A program made the translations under genes and the position numbers. A DNA stretch of 64,000 nucleotides from Mesomycoplasma ovipneumoniae (lineage in GTDB: Bacteria; Bacillota_I; Bacilli_A; Mycoplasmatales; Metamycoplasmataceae), in NCBI GenBank assembly GCA_009756935.1, contig VZDP01000002.1, positions 325,586 to 389,585 on the forward strand, read 5' to 3'. Below, piece by piece: positions 12,064 to 21,354 of the stretch. Within the stretch, counting starts at the first letter, position 1. Every line of letters starts with the position of its first letter. Below the pieces are notes generated by a model, which was not told the DNA's origin, did no database searches, and saw only the letters and a program-made list of their open reading frames with translations.

Positions 12064-12992
12064 TTTTTGCGACCTTTGTTTACTAAATCTTGGAATGTAT
12101 GAATTTTTTTTGCTCTCCAATCTTTAATGACACATAAGCTTTTCTTTGTTTTTTCTCCTACATCAAATATTTCTAACTGCTGAAATTGTTCCGTAGCTTC
12201 TTCATAAGGAATTTTAAAAGTGAGACCATCCATCTGCCATATATTCCACGAAATTATTTTTGCAATATTGATTAGTTCTTTTTCGGTTGGTTGTCTATTT
12301 AGACTTTCTTTCATATACTCACAATATGAAATAAGTAGATTTTCTCTTGCGATAAGAAGGCTATCTCCTTGAAATTCAAATCCATATATACTTTGGAATG
12401 CTCTTTCAGATCATTTAAGCCATTCTTCCTCACTAGAGGTATTTTCACCTACAATTCTCATTTTCCTATCTAGCATACCTATTCTATCCTTCAACTCAAA
12501 TGCTTTTCCAGTAACTGTATCATATCTACTAACTAAATAGGGGGCTTCTCCACAAGTAATCTCAAGTCTTCTCTCGTCAACATAATTTTGCCAAGTTTTA
12601 TTTTTTTTATCTGGAAATTTGATTTTTTCTATATTAGTTTCTCAACTTTTTTCAATTTCTCTATTAAATATATTTTCGCTCTCAAATCAAGCATTATCCA
12701 CAAGATTATTTTGCACATTACAAACCCAGCTAGGTGTAAAAACTTCAGCTTTACCCTTTGTTCTATTATTTTGTTTTTCTTTTGTCTTTAATACCCTAGG
12801 TTTAATCACACCTAAATTTTGTCCGGTTATAGATTCAAATAAAATTTGATAGTGTGAATTATATTTTTCCCCTAGTGAAATATAATCATCAGTTCCTCAA
12901 ATTATATTTCTATTTGTTGTTCTATCAATCAGAAGGGTTTTAAGAACTTTTTCGCTCCATTTACCTTCATCTACATCTATTGTAAATGCCAT
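12045..12992 (-). CDS. Methylase-like subunit of R-M cassette 1 (lacks visible NPPY)
   Basis: 315 aa, start ATG 12990-12992 behind AAAGGAAG. It reads through four TGA Trp codons, so a standard-code scan sees only the C-terminal third. Residues 75-95 have a methylase motif X-like AEVFTPSWVCNVQNN; LEITCGEAPYLVSRYD near 145 resembles motif I; IYGFEFQGDSLLIARENLL near 215 resembles the II/III region. I find no (N/D/S)PP(Y/F) catalytic motif, so it may be a non-catalytic DNA-recognition or AdoMet-binding partner of the downstream fusion. Similar proteins are usually annotated restriction endonuclease subunit M. Mixed TGA/TGG usage (about 4:7) suggests a transferred gene that is being adapted. Confidence 0.7.
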
Positions 12993-13070
12993 TTATTCAT
13001 CTTCCTTTATTTTATGCTATGATGTTAAAATAATATTAAACTGTTAATTTTTTTGTTCTGGTTTAGTTTC

Positions 13071-13530
13071 GGTCGCTTTTTTAGTTTAAAACACTTACAA
13101 AAATCATAAAAAAATACAACTGCTATTTAAACTCAATGCAAATAGAAAACTCTTTTTTATTTAAATTGAGTTTAAAAAATATGTGAAGTTTTGAAAGAGC
13201 CATAATTAAAAGCCTCAAATTTATAGATTTCTAAACGGGTAAATTTAAGGCATTCCATCATATTTAAAAATATAATGGATAATTCGCATTTTCTGATTTT
13301 TTTATGACAAAAACATACTTGATTCCTCCCTAATTCAATATCAAAATTTATTAATTTATTCTTAGTGATGGTTATTATAACATAATTTTATTTTAAACCA
13401 AACATTTTTTTTTTTTTTTGCAAAAGCTTATTTTAAAATAATAAAATTAAGATTTTAACCTCAAAAATCGCGGATTTACGGGTATTTTTGCATATTTATA
13501 TTCACTAAAAAGTGAATTTTAGCAATCAAA
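13071..13530 (-). repeat. Repeat R, copy 2: upstream of and pointing into R-M cassette 1
   Basis: Same order as copy 1 on the minus strand: poly-A of 15 (13405-13419 as T), -35 TTGGTT (13396-13401), 16-nt spacer, -10 TATAAT (13374-13379), Shine-Dalgarno GGGAGG, start-stop ORF MFLS, both hairpins. Its distal terminator and terminal repeat are missing: homology stops at about 13071, 80 bp before the methylase-like gene at 12992. The promoter therefore faces the R-M operon with no obvious terminator between. The upstream terminal sequence CAAACTGTCAAACTCGGG lies at 13526-13543. 13431-13638 holds no other gene. Confidence 0.8.
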
Positions 13531-13579
13531 CTGTCAAACTCGGGAAAAAAGAAACAAAGAAAAAAATTTTAAAGCAAAA

Positions 13580-13632
13580 ATTTATTATATAATAAGGGTA
13601 TATAGTAATTTTTTTACTTCAAAGAAATGGGG
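13580..13632 (+). promoter_or_regulatory. Promoter and strong ribosome site of the 338-aa membrane protein
   Basis: A TATAAT sits in ATTATATAATAAGG near 13586, about 45 nt before the ATG, and GGGGTGA ends 6 nt before ATG 13639. Both are unusually good for this region. Confidence 0.5.
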
Positions 13633-13638
13633 TGATTT

Positions 13639-14655
13639 ATGAAAATAAATAACAAAAATATTAAAAAAATTATTGGTCTAAGTCCATTAACCAATTTAAC
13701 ATTTGCTAGTTTGTTAATTAGTGTTCCACTAATTTCAGTTATTTCCCAGAAAAATTGGCATCAAAAAGATTCAACAAGTCTAGCTTATAATGAAGAATTT
13801 AACAATTTTTTAGATTCAGAAGCTAATAACGTTATTAGCCAATTGGAGCAAAATTCTAGCGTTAATTTTTTAAATGTTCAAGATGTTGACCAGGAAGCGC
13901 GAAAAATTGGCAATCTTGGTAGATTTAAAAAAGATTTCAATAATTTTATTAATAAAGTAAAAGCAAATCCAAGGGCAAATCTTGAAAAACTTGCAAAAGA
14001 CACTTTAGCTACAAGAGGCATTAATTATGACCAATTAAAAAAACAATATCAATACAAAGTCAAAATGCCAGCAGTAACATTTTCATACAAATACAAACCA
14101 CAAAACCGTTGATCTATGGGTAATGTTCCATTCCCTTGAGATCCTAGAAAAATAAGCTTTCGCAGAGTTCCAGCCTCCGGAGTTCCACAAAACAATGATA
14201 CTTATAATAGATATTCAGCCGGAGTATGAAGGTCACATGTAAAAACTGCTTCATTTGCAGCAATAAATTTTGGACTTGCTGTGGCTTATGGTTTTGCTCT
14301 TAATTTTGTTGCTGCTGTTTCAGCCGGTGCGGCAGGCTCAATGCTTAGTTATCTTTCAGCAAAATACAAAGAACTTTATGATCAACTACAAAAAGCTCCT
14401 TTTGATATTAGCGATAAAATCAAAGGACAAATGGCGAGCCATGCAAATGCAATTGGTATTGCAGGTAGCGTTAACAAATGACTTCGAGGAGTTTTAACTC
14501 TTGCAAATAGTGTTAGAAAAATACAAACAACTGTTAGACCAGCATTATTAGCTTCAAGTGTTCTTTCAAATGCTGGCGCTATTATTTCATTAATCGATTT
14601 AACTCAAGGACTCATTAGCGAACTTATAGACCGTCTAGTGATTATTGATAATTAA
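13639..14655 (+). CDS. Unknown secreted/membrane protein with Gly/Ala-rich hydrophobic core
   Basis: 338 aa, function not recognised. N-terminal basic stretch KINNKNIKKIIG is followed by a hydrophobic segment ending near residue 40, so it is probably exported or anchored. Residues 45-160 are charged and helical. Residues about 200-240 form a hydrophobic Ala/Gly-rich segment (FGLAVAYGFALNFVAAV) continuing into SAGAAGSMLSYLSAKYKELYDQL, and a second such stretch lies near the C-terminus (LLASSVLSNAGAIISLIDL). Two small-residue helices after a signal peptide resemble membrane-inserting or pore-forming proteins, but that is only a resemblance. Four of five Trp codons are TGA, so it looks native, although it sits between two R-M cassettes. 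Stop TAA 14653-14655, then a terminator. Confidence 0.75.
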
Positions 14656-14702
14656 TTTGAAATTTTTAGAAAATAGTAAGTAAATTCTATTTAAATTTAA
14701 AA

Positions 14703-14727
14703 AACCACTGTTTAAGTGGTTTTTTAA
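14703..14727 (+). terminator. Rho-independent terminator
   Basis: Stem AACCACT / AGTGGTT with a 5-nt loop and a T run, 47 bp after the 338-aa protein gene. It ends that plus-strand unit before the two minus-strand tRNA genes. Confidence 0.8.
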
Positions 14728-14743
14728 ATTTAAATTAATTATA

Positions 14744-14828
14744 TGGTGCTCTCGACAAGACTTGAACTTGCACCCGTTTCCGGATTAGAACCTCAATCTA
14801 ACGTGTATACCAATTTCACCACGAGAGC
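14744..14828 (-). tRNA. tRNA-Leu (GAG)
   Basis: 85 nt on the minus strand with encoded CCA (14744-14746 as TGG). Acceptor GCTCTCG pairs with CGAGAGC. The anticodon loop TTGAGGT between TTAGA and TCTAA gives anticodon GAG. A T-arm with GTTCAAGTC and a variable arm of leucine type are visible. Confidence 0.93.
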
Positions 14829-14833
14829 TTATA

Positions 14834-14926
14834 TGGCGGATCAGACAGGATTTGAACCTGCGCGGGTTTTTTTGAACCCCTAATACGTTTCCAACATATC
14901 CTCTTAAGCCTCTTGAGTACTGATCC
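14834..14926 (-). tRNA. tRNA-Ser (GGA)
   Basis: 93 nt on the minus strand with encoded CCA. Acceptor GGATCAG pairs with CTGATCC. The loop TTGGAAA gives anticodon GGA, and the long variable arm (AGGGGTTC...AACCC) is typical of serine tRNA. It lies 5 bp upstream of tRNA-Leu in the same transcript. Confidence 0.93.
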
Positions 14927-15179
14927 AAAGTAACATAGATTTACACTATAATTATACAACAAAAAAGGATTACTATTAATTTAGATTCAAATTTTTAAAC
15001 TTCTAAATTAAAGGAAATAAAAGTTCAAAAGAACGGCTCCTAAGAATAAATGATTAGCAAAGGGTAAGTTTTGAATGAACAATATATCTAAAAATTCATT
15101 AATGATTTTTTGTTATTCATGATAATTGTAGCACAAAAAAAATTTTTTAGTAAAAAATTTTTGAATTCTAATAAATTTG

Positions 15180-15710
15180 TGAATTGGGTTGATTTTTCTG
15201 GGTTTCCCAGGAAAAATAACTATCAAAGCAAAAACACTAAATTTTAAATCTAACACTCCGAAAGAAAAATCTACTTAACAGTCAAATAAAGCAAACTAAA
15301 AAAGATAAAATTTTAACTTGAAAAGCAAAATATGAAATTTTTAAACTACTTTTTTAGTTTAAAACACTGGCAAAATCACAAAAAAAATACAACTACTGTT
15401 TAAACTCAATTTAAATAGAAAACTCATTTTTATTTAAATTGAGCCTAAAAAATATGTGAAGTTTTGAAAGAGCCATAAATAAAAGCCATAAATTTGTAGA
15501 TTTCTAAACGGTCAAATTTAAGGCATTCCATCATATTTAAAAATATAATGGAAAATTCGCATTTTCTGATTTTTTTATGACAAAAACATAACTAATTCCT
15601 CCTTTATTCAATATCAAAATTTATTAATTATTCTTAGTAAGATTTATTATAACATATTTTTTTCTTAGACCAAGAATTTTTTTTTTTTTTTTTCGAGTTT
15701 GGCAGTTTGA
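15180..15710 (-). repeat. Repeat R, copy 3 (long form; downstream flank of R-M cassette 2)
   Basis: Minus-strand copy with poly-A of 17 (15677-15693 as T), -35 TTGGTC (15668-15673), 16-nt spacer, -10 TATAAT (15646-15651), AAAGGAGG, start-stop ORF MFLS and both hairpins. This is the long form: an extra ~150 bp follows the element core (15200-15350), shared with copies at 18190 and 45890. Just beyond the poly-A is CGAGTTTGGCAGTTTGATGA, an IS-like terminal sequence in the opposite sense. 14927-15180 upstream holds no gene I can support. Confidence 0.75.
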
Positions 15711-15764
15711 TGAGATATTTTTGAAAAGGTCTCGGGTTTTTGGTGATTTTTTGATTTTTTGGAA

Positions 15765-15862
15765 AAAGTTAATTGCTATTTTAAATATTAGGCTCTCTAG
15801 AAACACCAGTGCGATTTTTAAATATCATTTACTGATCTAAAGTGTTAAATTGAATCTTTGAT
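15765..15862 (-). pseudogene. IS1634-type transposase 3' remnant
   Basis: About 90 bp of the minus strand match the last part of the transposase gene at 59060-59115: TTTAACACTTTAGATCAG, an in-frame Gln to TAA change, then AATGATATTTAAAAATCGC and GGTGTTTCTAG. The sequence after it also matches the downstream flank of the intact IS. It marks an old insertion at the edge of the HaeIII-like cassette. Confidence 0.75.
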
Positions 15863-15874
15863 AATTTTTTTCTA

Positions 15875-16069
15875 CTAATTTAATTCTTTATGCGCATTTT
15901 TACTTTTTGATCTGTTTTTGTAAATTTCTCTAAATTCTTCTGCAAAATGCAAAATTGCCTTTTTTAACCCATTAGATTCGGCAATTTTAATGTATTTAAA
16001 TTTGCTTCAATTATGAATTTGTATTGTTTCATTTTGACACACCTTTTTGAATGCGTCTGAAATTAGCAC
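15875..16069 (-). other. Possible 64-aa remnant ORF downstream of the HaeIII-like endonuclease
   Basis: Under code 4 a frame runs from GTG 16067-16069 to TAG 15875-15877 and contains IHNWSKFKYIKIAESNG and LHFAEEFREIYKNRSKS with one TGA Trp. There is no good ribosome site and I do not recognise the protein. It may be the tail of a gene disrupted by the cassette or by the old IS. Confidence 0.25.
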
Positions 16070-16109
16070 ACTACTTAACTATTTGATAAAGCTATCAGAT
16101 CCTGCATTC

Positions 16110-17066
16110 CTATTTCCATCTGCAATCTATCGAAATGATAGTTGTTGGCATACCTATTATTTGTATATCAAACTTCAGGCTCGGTTCGACCTTTGTAGAT
16201 GTATTGTGAATTCTAAAGCTGAATTGCCAACCGCCATCAAGATATAATTCCAAGGTATTTTTACTCTCTGGTTTATATCCTAAACTTACAATTCGTGTTG
16301 GAAGTGTTGATATTGGTAATTCAATGCTTCTTTTAAGGTTGTTTCCTTGATTGTTTAGAGCACCTCTTAAGTTATAACTTTGAATTTGAGTTATTCGTTT
16401 GCTATCAATTCCAATAACTTTATAAAAATCAAATTCTCCAAGTAAATACTCCACCATAAGTTTTGGTATGTCTTTCCCAAACAAATGATTTTGTCTTTCC
16501 AATTCAGCTTTAAAAGCATTTAACAATGGAATATATACATCACCTTCTTTATTAGGCAAATCACTCCACTTAGAGTCCTTTTGTTTCTCAACATCAAAAT
16601 ATTCAAATATAGGCTTAATATCTTCCCAATATTGTTGAGAACAATCTACCCCATACCATTTTCTACCAAAATCTAAGTTCTTAGATAGCCCACTATGCTT
16701 AACCGCAAAATGATTATGCTTAACACTTAAACCTATTTCCCATTCAATCCCTCGTTTAATAATCAAGATATCTCTCACATCACCCTCTTTCCCTTTATCA
16801 TCTGATTGAATTTTTAGTTCAAGATCATCATCCCCATCATCTAAAATCAAAGGTTCAAGATCAAATATAGTCTTAACTGCTGCCAAGGCACTAACTTTAT
16901 ATATTGTTTTTTCAGAGTCAGTTAAAGTATTCCACGCTCTTTCTGCAGCAAAGTAACTACTATTTTCTTCTATCTTTGCTGGTCTTATTTTAGATATTTC
17001 TTCAAATAATGTAATCAGGTAAGCAAACTCATACGCTCTTCCTTGATTATTACTTTTATTGGTCAT
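16110..17066 (-). CDS. HaeIII-like Type II restriction endonuclease (predicted GGCC)
   Basis: 318 aa. The start NKSNNQGRAYEFAYL and the overall length match the HaeIII / NgoPII endonuclease family. The acidic block near 80-100 and the W-E-I-GLSVKHNHFAVKHS stretch near 115-128 carry the E-x-K-like residues expected of the nuclease core. It starts 13 nt after the methylase stop, without a clear ribosome site, so it is probably translated by coupling, which would favour methylation first. All seven Trp codons are TGG and none TGA: a foreign-code signature for this genome. Specificity is inferred from the partner methylase. Confidence 0.87.
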   Translation of the reverse strand: MTNKSNNQGRAYEFAYLITLFEEISKIRPAKIEENSSYFAAERAWNTLTDSEKTIYKVSALAAVKTIFDLEPLILDDGDDDLELKIQSDDKGKEGDVRDILIIKRGIEWEIGLSVKHNHFAVKHSGLSKNLDFGRKWYGVDCSQQYWEDIKPIFEYFDVEKQKDSKWSDLPNKEGDVYIPLLNAFKAELERQNHLFGKDIPKLMVEYLLGEFDFYKVIGIDSKRITQIQSYNLRGALNNQGNNLKRSIELPISTLPTRIVSLGYKPESKNTLELYLDGGWQFSFRIHNTSTKVEPSLKFDIQIIGMPTTIISIDCRWK

Positions 17067-17079
17067 GACTAACCCGCAA

Positions 17080-18102
17080 TTAATTATCTGTTCCAGTTTT
17101 TAATAGATTACTATTTAGACTTGAATCATCCAAAGCAGATAGAATTGCTTTAGCCATTTCAAATGCAAGATTTACTGGCACAGCATTACCAATCATTTTA
17201 TAGGCATCATTTAAGTTCGTATAGTAAAATTTAAAATTGTCCGGAAACCCTTGAATTCTTGCACATTCTCGCACAGTTAGTCTCCTGTAAAGTGTTTCTT
17301 TTCCTGGTGCAAATATATTTTTATTTTTTTCTACTTTAGGCATTACTGGTGCCTGCGGATGTAACTGACATTGCCTTCCTGAAGCTTGAACTGTAAATGC
17401 CTGTTCACCCCACTGTCTCACTCTATTTCTACTCATAAAAATAGGTGAGTATGAGCCAATGAAATACTCATGATTCAAAACTTTGCAATTATCTCCATTA
17501 GTTTTATTTCCTTCTAATGCCGGTATTGCAGAGTCTTTCAAATCGAAAATTGTATCTTTAAAAGTTAATTTAGTTTCATAGGATTTTGGCGGTTCAAATT
17601 TAATTTTCAAATCCTTCCTAAACCCTACATAAAAAACTCTTTTTCTATCTTGTGGAACACCATAGTCACTTGCATTTAACAAATGAATAAAGACATCATA
17701 ACCAGCCTCTTCAAATTGAGAAACTATATTCTCAACAGCATCATTATGCCTTTTAGCCATCATTCCTTTAACATTTTCGGCAAGGAAAAATTTTGGTTGT
17801 TTATCCTTTAAAATGCGTATATATTGATAAAACAATTGCCCACGAGGATCTTCTATTCCTTTTAATGAACCAGCTTCACTCCATGATTGGCATGGCGGTC
17901 CACCTATAATACCATCACATTTAGGAAACATATCTGAAGGAATATCACAAATATCTCCTTTTATAAGTATTGTATCATGATTTTTTTCATATGTTTCCCA
18001 AATGGTTTTATCATATTCATTTGCAGCTATTACATTAAATCCAGCTTTTTCAAAGCCTAAATCTAACCCCCCAGCTCCTGAAAACAAACTAATCAAATTC
18101 AT
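17080..18102 (-). CDS. HaeIII-like DNA cytosine-5 methyltransferase (predicted GGCC)
   Basis: 340 aa. Start set at ATG 18100-18102 because GGAGG lies 9 nt upstream; a longer frame to 18132 has no such site. All C5-methylase motifs are in order: [12 protein letters not shown] (7-17), [14 protein letters not shown] with catalytic Cys at residue 71, [50 protein letters not shown]. The recognition region ([30 protein letters not shown]) is very close to M.HaeIII as I remember it, so GGCC is the likely target. All three Trp codons are TGG. It protects host DNA from the endonuclease just downstream. Confidence 0.95.
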   Translation of the reverse strand: MNLISLFSGAGGLDLGFEKAGFNVIAANEYDKTIWETYEKNHDTILIKGDICDIPSDMFPKCDGIIGGPPCQSWSEAGSLKGIEDPRGQLFYQYIRILKDKQPKFFLAENVKGMMAKRHNDAVENIVSQFEEAGYDVFIHLLNASDYGVPQDRKRVFYVGFRKDLKIKFEPPKSYETKLTFKDTIFDLKDSAIPALEGNKTNGDNCKVLNHEYFIGSYSPIFMSRNRVRQWGEQAFTVQASGRQCQLHPQAPVMPKVEKNKNIFAPGKETLYRRLTVRECARIQGFPDNFKFYYTNLNDAYKMIGNAVPVNLAFEMAKAILSALDDSSLNSNLLKTGTDN

Positions 18103-18189
18103 ACTATATTTCCTCCGAAGACTCATTAACACATTCTACAATTTCTGAAATTAAACCAGGATAAAAAATTAACACTAAGGTTGGTTTTC

Positions 18190-18765
18190 TCCTGGTTTAT
18201 TTTGGGGATTTTTTAACTTTTTTGGCAAAGTCAAAAAAATAACTATCAAAGCAAAAACACTAAATTTTAAATCTAAACATTAGGAAAGAAAAATCTACTT
18301 ATTAATCAAATAAGGCAAACTAAAAAAGCTAAAATTTTAGCTTAAAAAGCAAAATTATGGAATTTCTAAACTGCTTTTTTAGTTTAAAATACTCGCAAAA
18401 ATCAATTTATGGATGGAATAACAAAAACCAAAAAATACAACTACTATTTAAACTCAATTTAAATAGTAAACTCGTTTTTACTTAAATTGAGCCTAAAAAA
18501 TATGTGAAGTTTTGAAAGAGCCATAAGAAAAAGCCTTAAATTTGAAGATTTCTAAACGGTTAAATTCAAGGCATTGCATCATATTTAAAAATATGACGGA
18601 AAATTCGCATTTTCTGAGTTTTTAGACAAAAAACATAACTAATTCCTCCTTAATTCAATATCAAAATTTATTAATTCTTCTTAGTGAGTCTAATTATAAC
18701 AGAAATTTTTTTTAGACCAAACATTTTTTTTTTTTTTTTTTCGCAAAAGGTTAATTTTAATGCAC
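18190..18765 (-). repeat. Repeat R, copy 4 (long form; upstream of and pointing into R-M cassette 2)
   Basis: Minus strand: poly-A near 18723-18741, -35 TTGGTC (18715-18720), 16-nt spacer, -10 TATAAT (18693-18698), AAGGAGG, start-stop ORF MFFV, both hairpins, then the ~150-bp long-form extension ending near 18190, 88 bp before the methylase start. The terminator of copy 1 is not recognisable here, so transcripts may run into the R-M genes. Confidence 0.8.
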
Positions 18766-18958
18766 TGAACCATATTTTGAACATAGTTCAAAATATGCAT
18801 TATTTGATTTTATTGTGACAAAAAACATAACTAATCCCCTTAATTCAATTCTAAAAATTTATTAATTCATTCTTGGCGAAATTGATTATAACATATTTTT
18901 TTCTTAGACCAAGCATTTTTTTTTTTTTTTTGCAAACGGTTAATTTTAAGGTGTTGCA
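18766..18958 (-). repeat. Repeat R, copy 5 (short form)
   Basis: Tandem to copy 4. Poly-A near 18918-18932, -35 TTGGTC (18907-18912), 16-nt spacer, -10 TATAAT (18885-18890), Shine-Dalgarno AAGGGG, then an ORF of 23 codons starting MFFVTIKSNNAYF. It ends at about 18766 where copy 4's poly-A begins; the long stem is absent and replaced by a TATTTTGAACTATGTTCAAAATA inverted repeat. Confidence 0.7.
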
Positions 18959-19094
18959 TCATATTCAAAAACATAGTTCAAAATTTGAATTATTTGATTT
19001 TATTATGGCTAAAAACATTATTAATTCTCCTTAATTCTAATATCTAAAAAGTTTATTAATTTATTCTTAGTAAGCTTTTATAACTTAATTTTTT
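18959..19094 (-). repeat. Repeat R, copy 6 (short, promoter degraded)
   Basis: Third in the tandem array. Leader AGAATTAAGGAGAATTAATAATG and an ORF starting MFLAIIKSNNSNF are recognisable, but the -10/-35 end is replaced by sequence joining the surface-protein fragment at about 19095. Confidence 0.6.
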
Positions 19095-19107
19095 CTACTA
19101 ATTTAAA

Positions 19108-21134
19108 TCTTAGTGTTAAACTAAAAACTAAAAAACAAGCTGATTCGATTGCTGATGTTCCTTTTTCGCTATTATACAAAAAAGTCTTTCCTGGATATCA
19201 AGGCGAAGATCTTGGTATAGACAATTTAAGTTCAAATCCAGTTTTAATTGATACAAAAACTCAAACTTTAACTTTTAATATTTCAAATCTTGAACCAGGA
19301 GCAATTTATAAAGTAACCGAAATTATTCCTTATGATCAAACAATTAAAGATAGTCATAAAATTGAAAACTTTGAACATAGTGAGCAACTGCTAAAATATC
19401 TTAAAGATGTTGAAGGCTTGCCGGTTAAAAATAATGGAAGTGGAAGTAGCGGTAAACAAGATACAATTTATTTTGCCCCTCTAAACGTACCTGTTAGCCT
19501 TGAGGCAGCTTGATCTCACCCGCTAAGATATGACTATTATGAAGGTGAGCAAGTCTATGTTCGATTTAACGAGCAAGCCGGAACTGCAATAACAATGGAT
19601 TGGCTAAAGAAAAATCTTAAAGTTCAGTTAATTCCTCATAGAACTCACGGTAATACTAATGTCCAAAACCAACAACCAGTTGAAAAAGATTTATCAACGG
19701 CAAGTAATTACCAACAACAACAAAAAGGTAGTTTTCCTACCGACGTTACCTTATCAGACTTAAAATGAGATCCTCAAAGACTAACAGCAACATTTAAGTT
19801 GCAGCCAAAATCTTTAAAATCAATTGTTGGCGCACAAATTCAAATCACAATTAAAGATATAAATAACTATCATCTTGATCCTAGTCAGGATGATAATACT
19901 AATGTATAATAATACTCAAACCACTCAATCTGGTACTACCGGTCAACAACCTCAAGCTCAACCTCAATCCATAACATTTAGACTCCAGTCTAGTGCGGCG
20001 ATTGTAACTCCAACTAATGTTGACTATATGAACCCAGGGCTAATGGGATTTAGTTATGCAATTTATGATCCACTTGATTTAATTCAAAAAACTGGGAAAG
20101 ATTACAATCCTTTTGGGGAATTCCCGCATTTAACGCCTTATAATGAACAAGATTGGCTGAAAGTTATTATTAATAAGGCTCCTAGCCATTCAATTAGTAA
20201 TAAAAATATTGGCGCCCCTGATACTCAAATTTTTAATAGCCCAAACTGAGATGTTGGAGGACCTGTTCAAGATATTGAAGTTCCTGAAGAACCGGTTGCG
20301 ATTAGGACAAAGACTGATGCGGGCTTTGGAATAAAATATGTCACTCTTTATTGAAGAATCAATTCTCATTTAGGAACCTTTGATCTACCTGAAAAATTTA
20401 GAAGTGCTAAACCACTTTGATATCCAGCAGGAAAAGTTGTCAATTTGCCAATTTCATTGCAATTTAAAAATCCAGATATAACCAGTCCAGCTTCAACTTA
20501 TTCATTTGTTCTTAATTCACCTTATGCTACACCAGGACATATAATGCCTTATGCAGGAATTGCTACTCCTCATGATGCTAAATCGATAGTAAATGAAGGG
20601 TCAAACTACTGGAATAGATGAAACCAAAGATGAGGTCAACATTGAGATTCTATAAATTTAATTCCGCGAATCAATAAATTTCCAAAAAATATTTCAAAAG
20701 TTTTCTGATCTGCTCCTTCGCTTGAATGAACAACTGATGATAGAGTCCTTAATGATGTCTTCTATTTAAATAGAGCACTTCCTAGACTAACAAGTGATCA
20801 TGATAATAAAACTGGTTATAATTGACCTACCAAAAATCTTCAAATACAAACTGGACATCCAAATAATGGTATTAAATATAATAGTAACAGCTGAGACATC
20901 TTATATGTAAAAAATAAAAACCATAACCAAGAAAAACCCAATTTATCCAAAGAAACTCTTTCCTGAAATTGAAGCCAACAAAAATTTAATGCGTCAGGCT
21001 TTCAAAACCTAGCGCACAAATCTTCGTGAATAATTTCCATTACCAACAAAGATACTCGTCACCCATTATTATACGACCCAATTAATTACTATAACATGTT
21101 AGGTCCGTTTTGACCACCTGAATTACTTGAATAA
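19108..21134 (+). pseudogene. 3' fragment of a DUF1410-type surface protein gene, inverted copy
   Basis: No start codon: homology to the minus-strand paralog begins abruptly after STNLNLSVKL. The first part reads to TAA near 19906; the rest continues in the next frame from about 19912 (NTQTTQSGTTGQ) to TAA 21132-21134. The frame break lies in a partly duplicated AATACTAATGTATAATAATACT stretch. The fragment covers the last module and the C-terminal region (SITFRLQSSAAIVTP, YNPFGEFPHLTPYNEQDW, LLYDPINYYNMLGPF). It is one arm of a 2-kb inverted repeat with 21417-23440. It could serve as a donor for gene conversion. Confidence 0.85.
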
Positions 21135-21162
21135 TTGCAATATATAAAAGACAAAGAAAAAT

Positions 21163-21190
21163 GAACAGCAGAAATGCTGTTCGTTTAGTT
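21163..21190 (+). terminator. Terminator of the plus-strand surface-protein fragment
   Basis: Stem GAACAGCA / TGCTGTTC with loop GAAA, 29 bp after the stop. Directly after it (21195-21235) comes CTCATCAAACTGGGAAACTCGGG-type sequence, an IS/repeat-R end. Confidence 0.7.
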
Positions 21191-21326
21191 ATCTTTAAAA
21201 TTATCTCATCAAACTGGGAAACTCGGGAGAGATTTTTAATGATAATTTCGTGATTTAACATTCAAAAAAATAGCCAAATGGAAATTTTAAAAATATTTGT
21301 GTGTTGCATTTATATTTTTGATTTAG

Positions 21327-21354
21327 AAAAGAACAGCAAGTCCGCTGTTCTTTT
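21327..21354 (-). terminator. Terminator downstream of the broken minus-strand paralog
   Basis: Perfect stem AAAAGAACAGC / GCTGTTCTTTT with a 6-nt loop. It is the mirror of the terminator at 21163, showing that the inverted duplication includes gene ends. Confidence 0.75.

Noticed and set aside
18102..18132. Longer N-terminus of the HaeIII-like methylase
   Set aside because: GGAGG is placed for ATG 18102, and M.HaeIII numbering (Cys71) fits that start.
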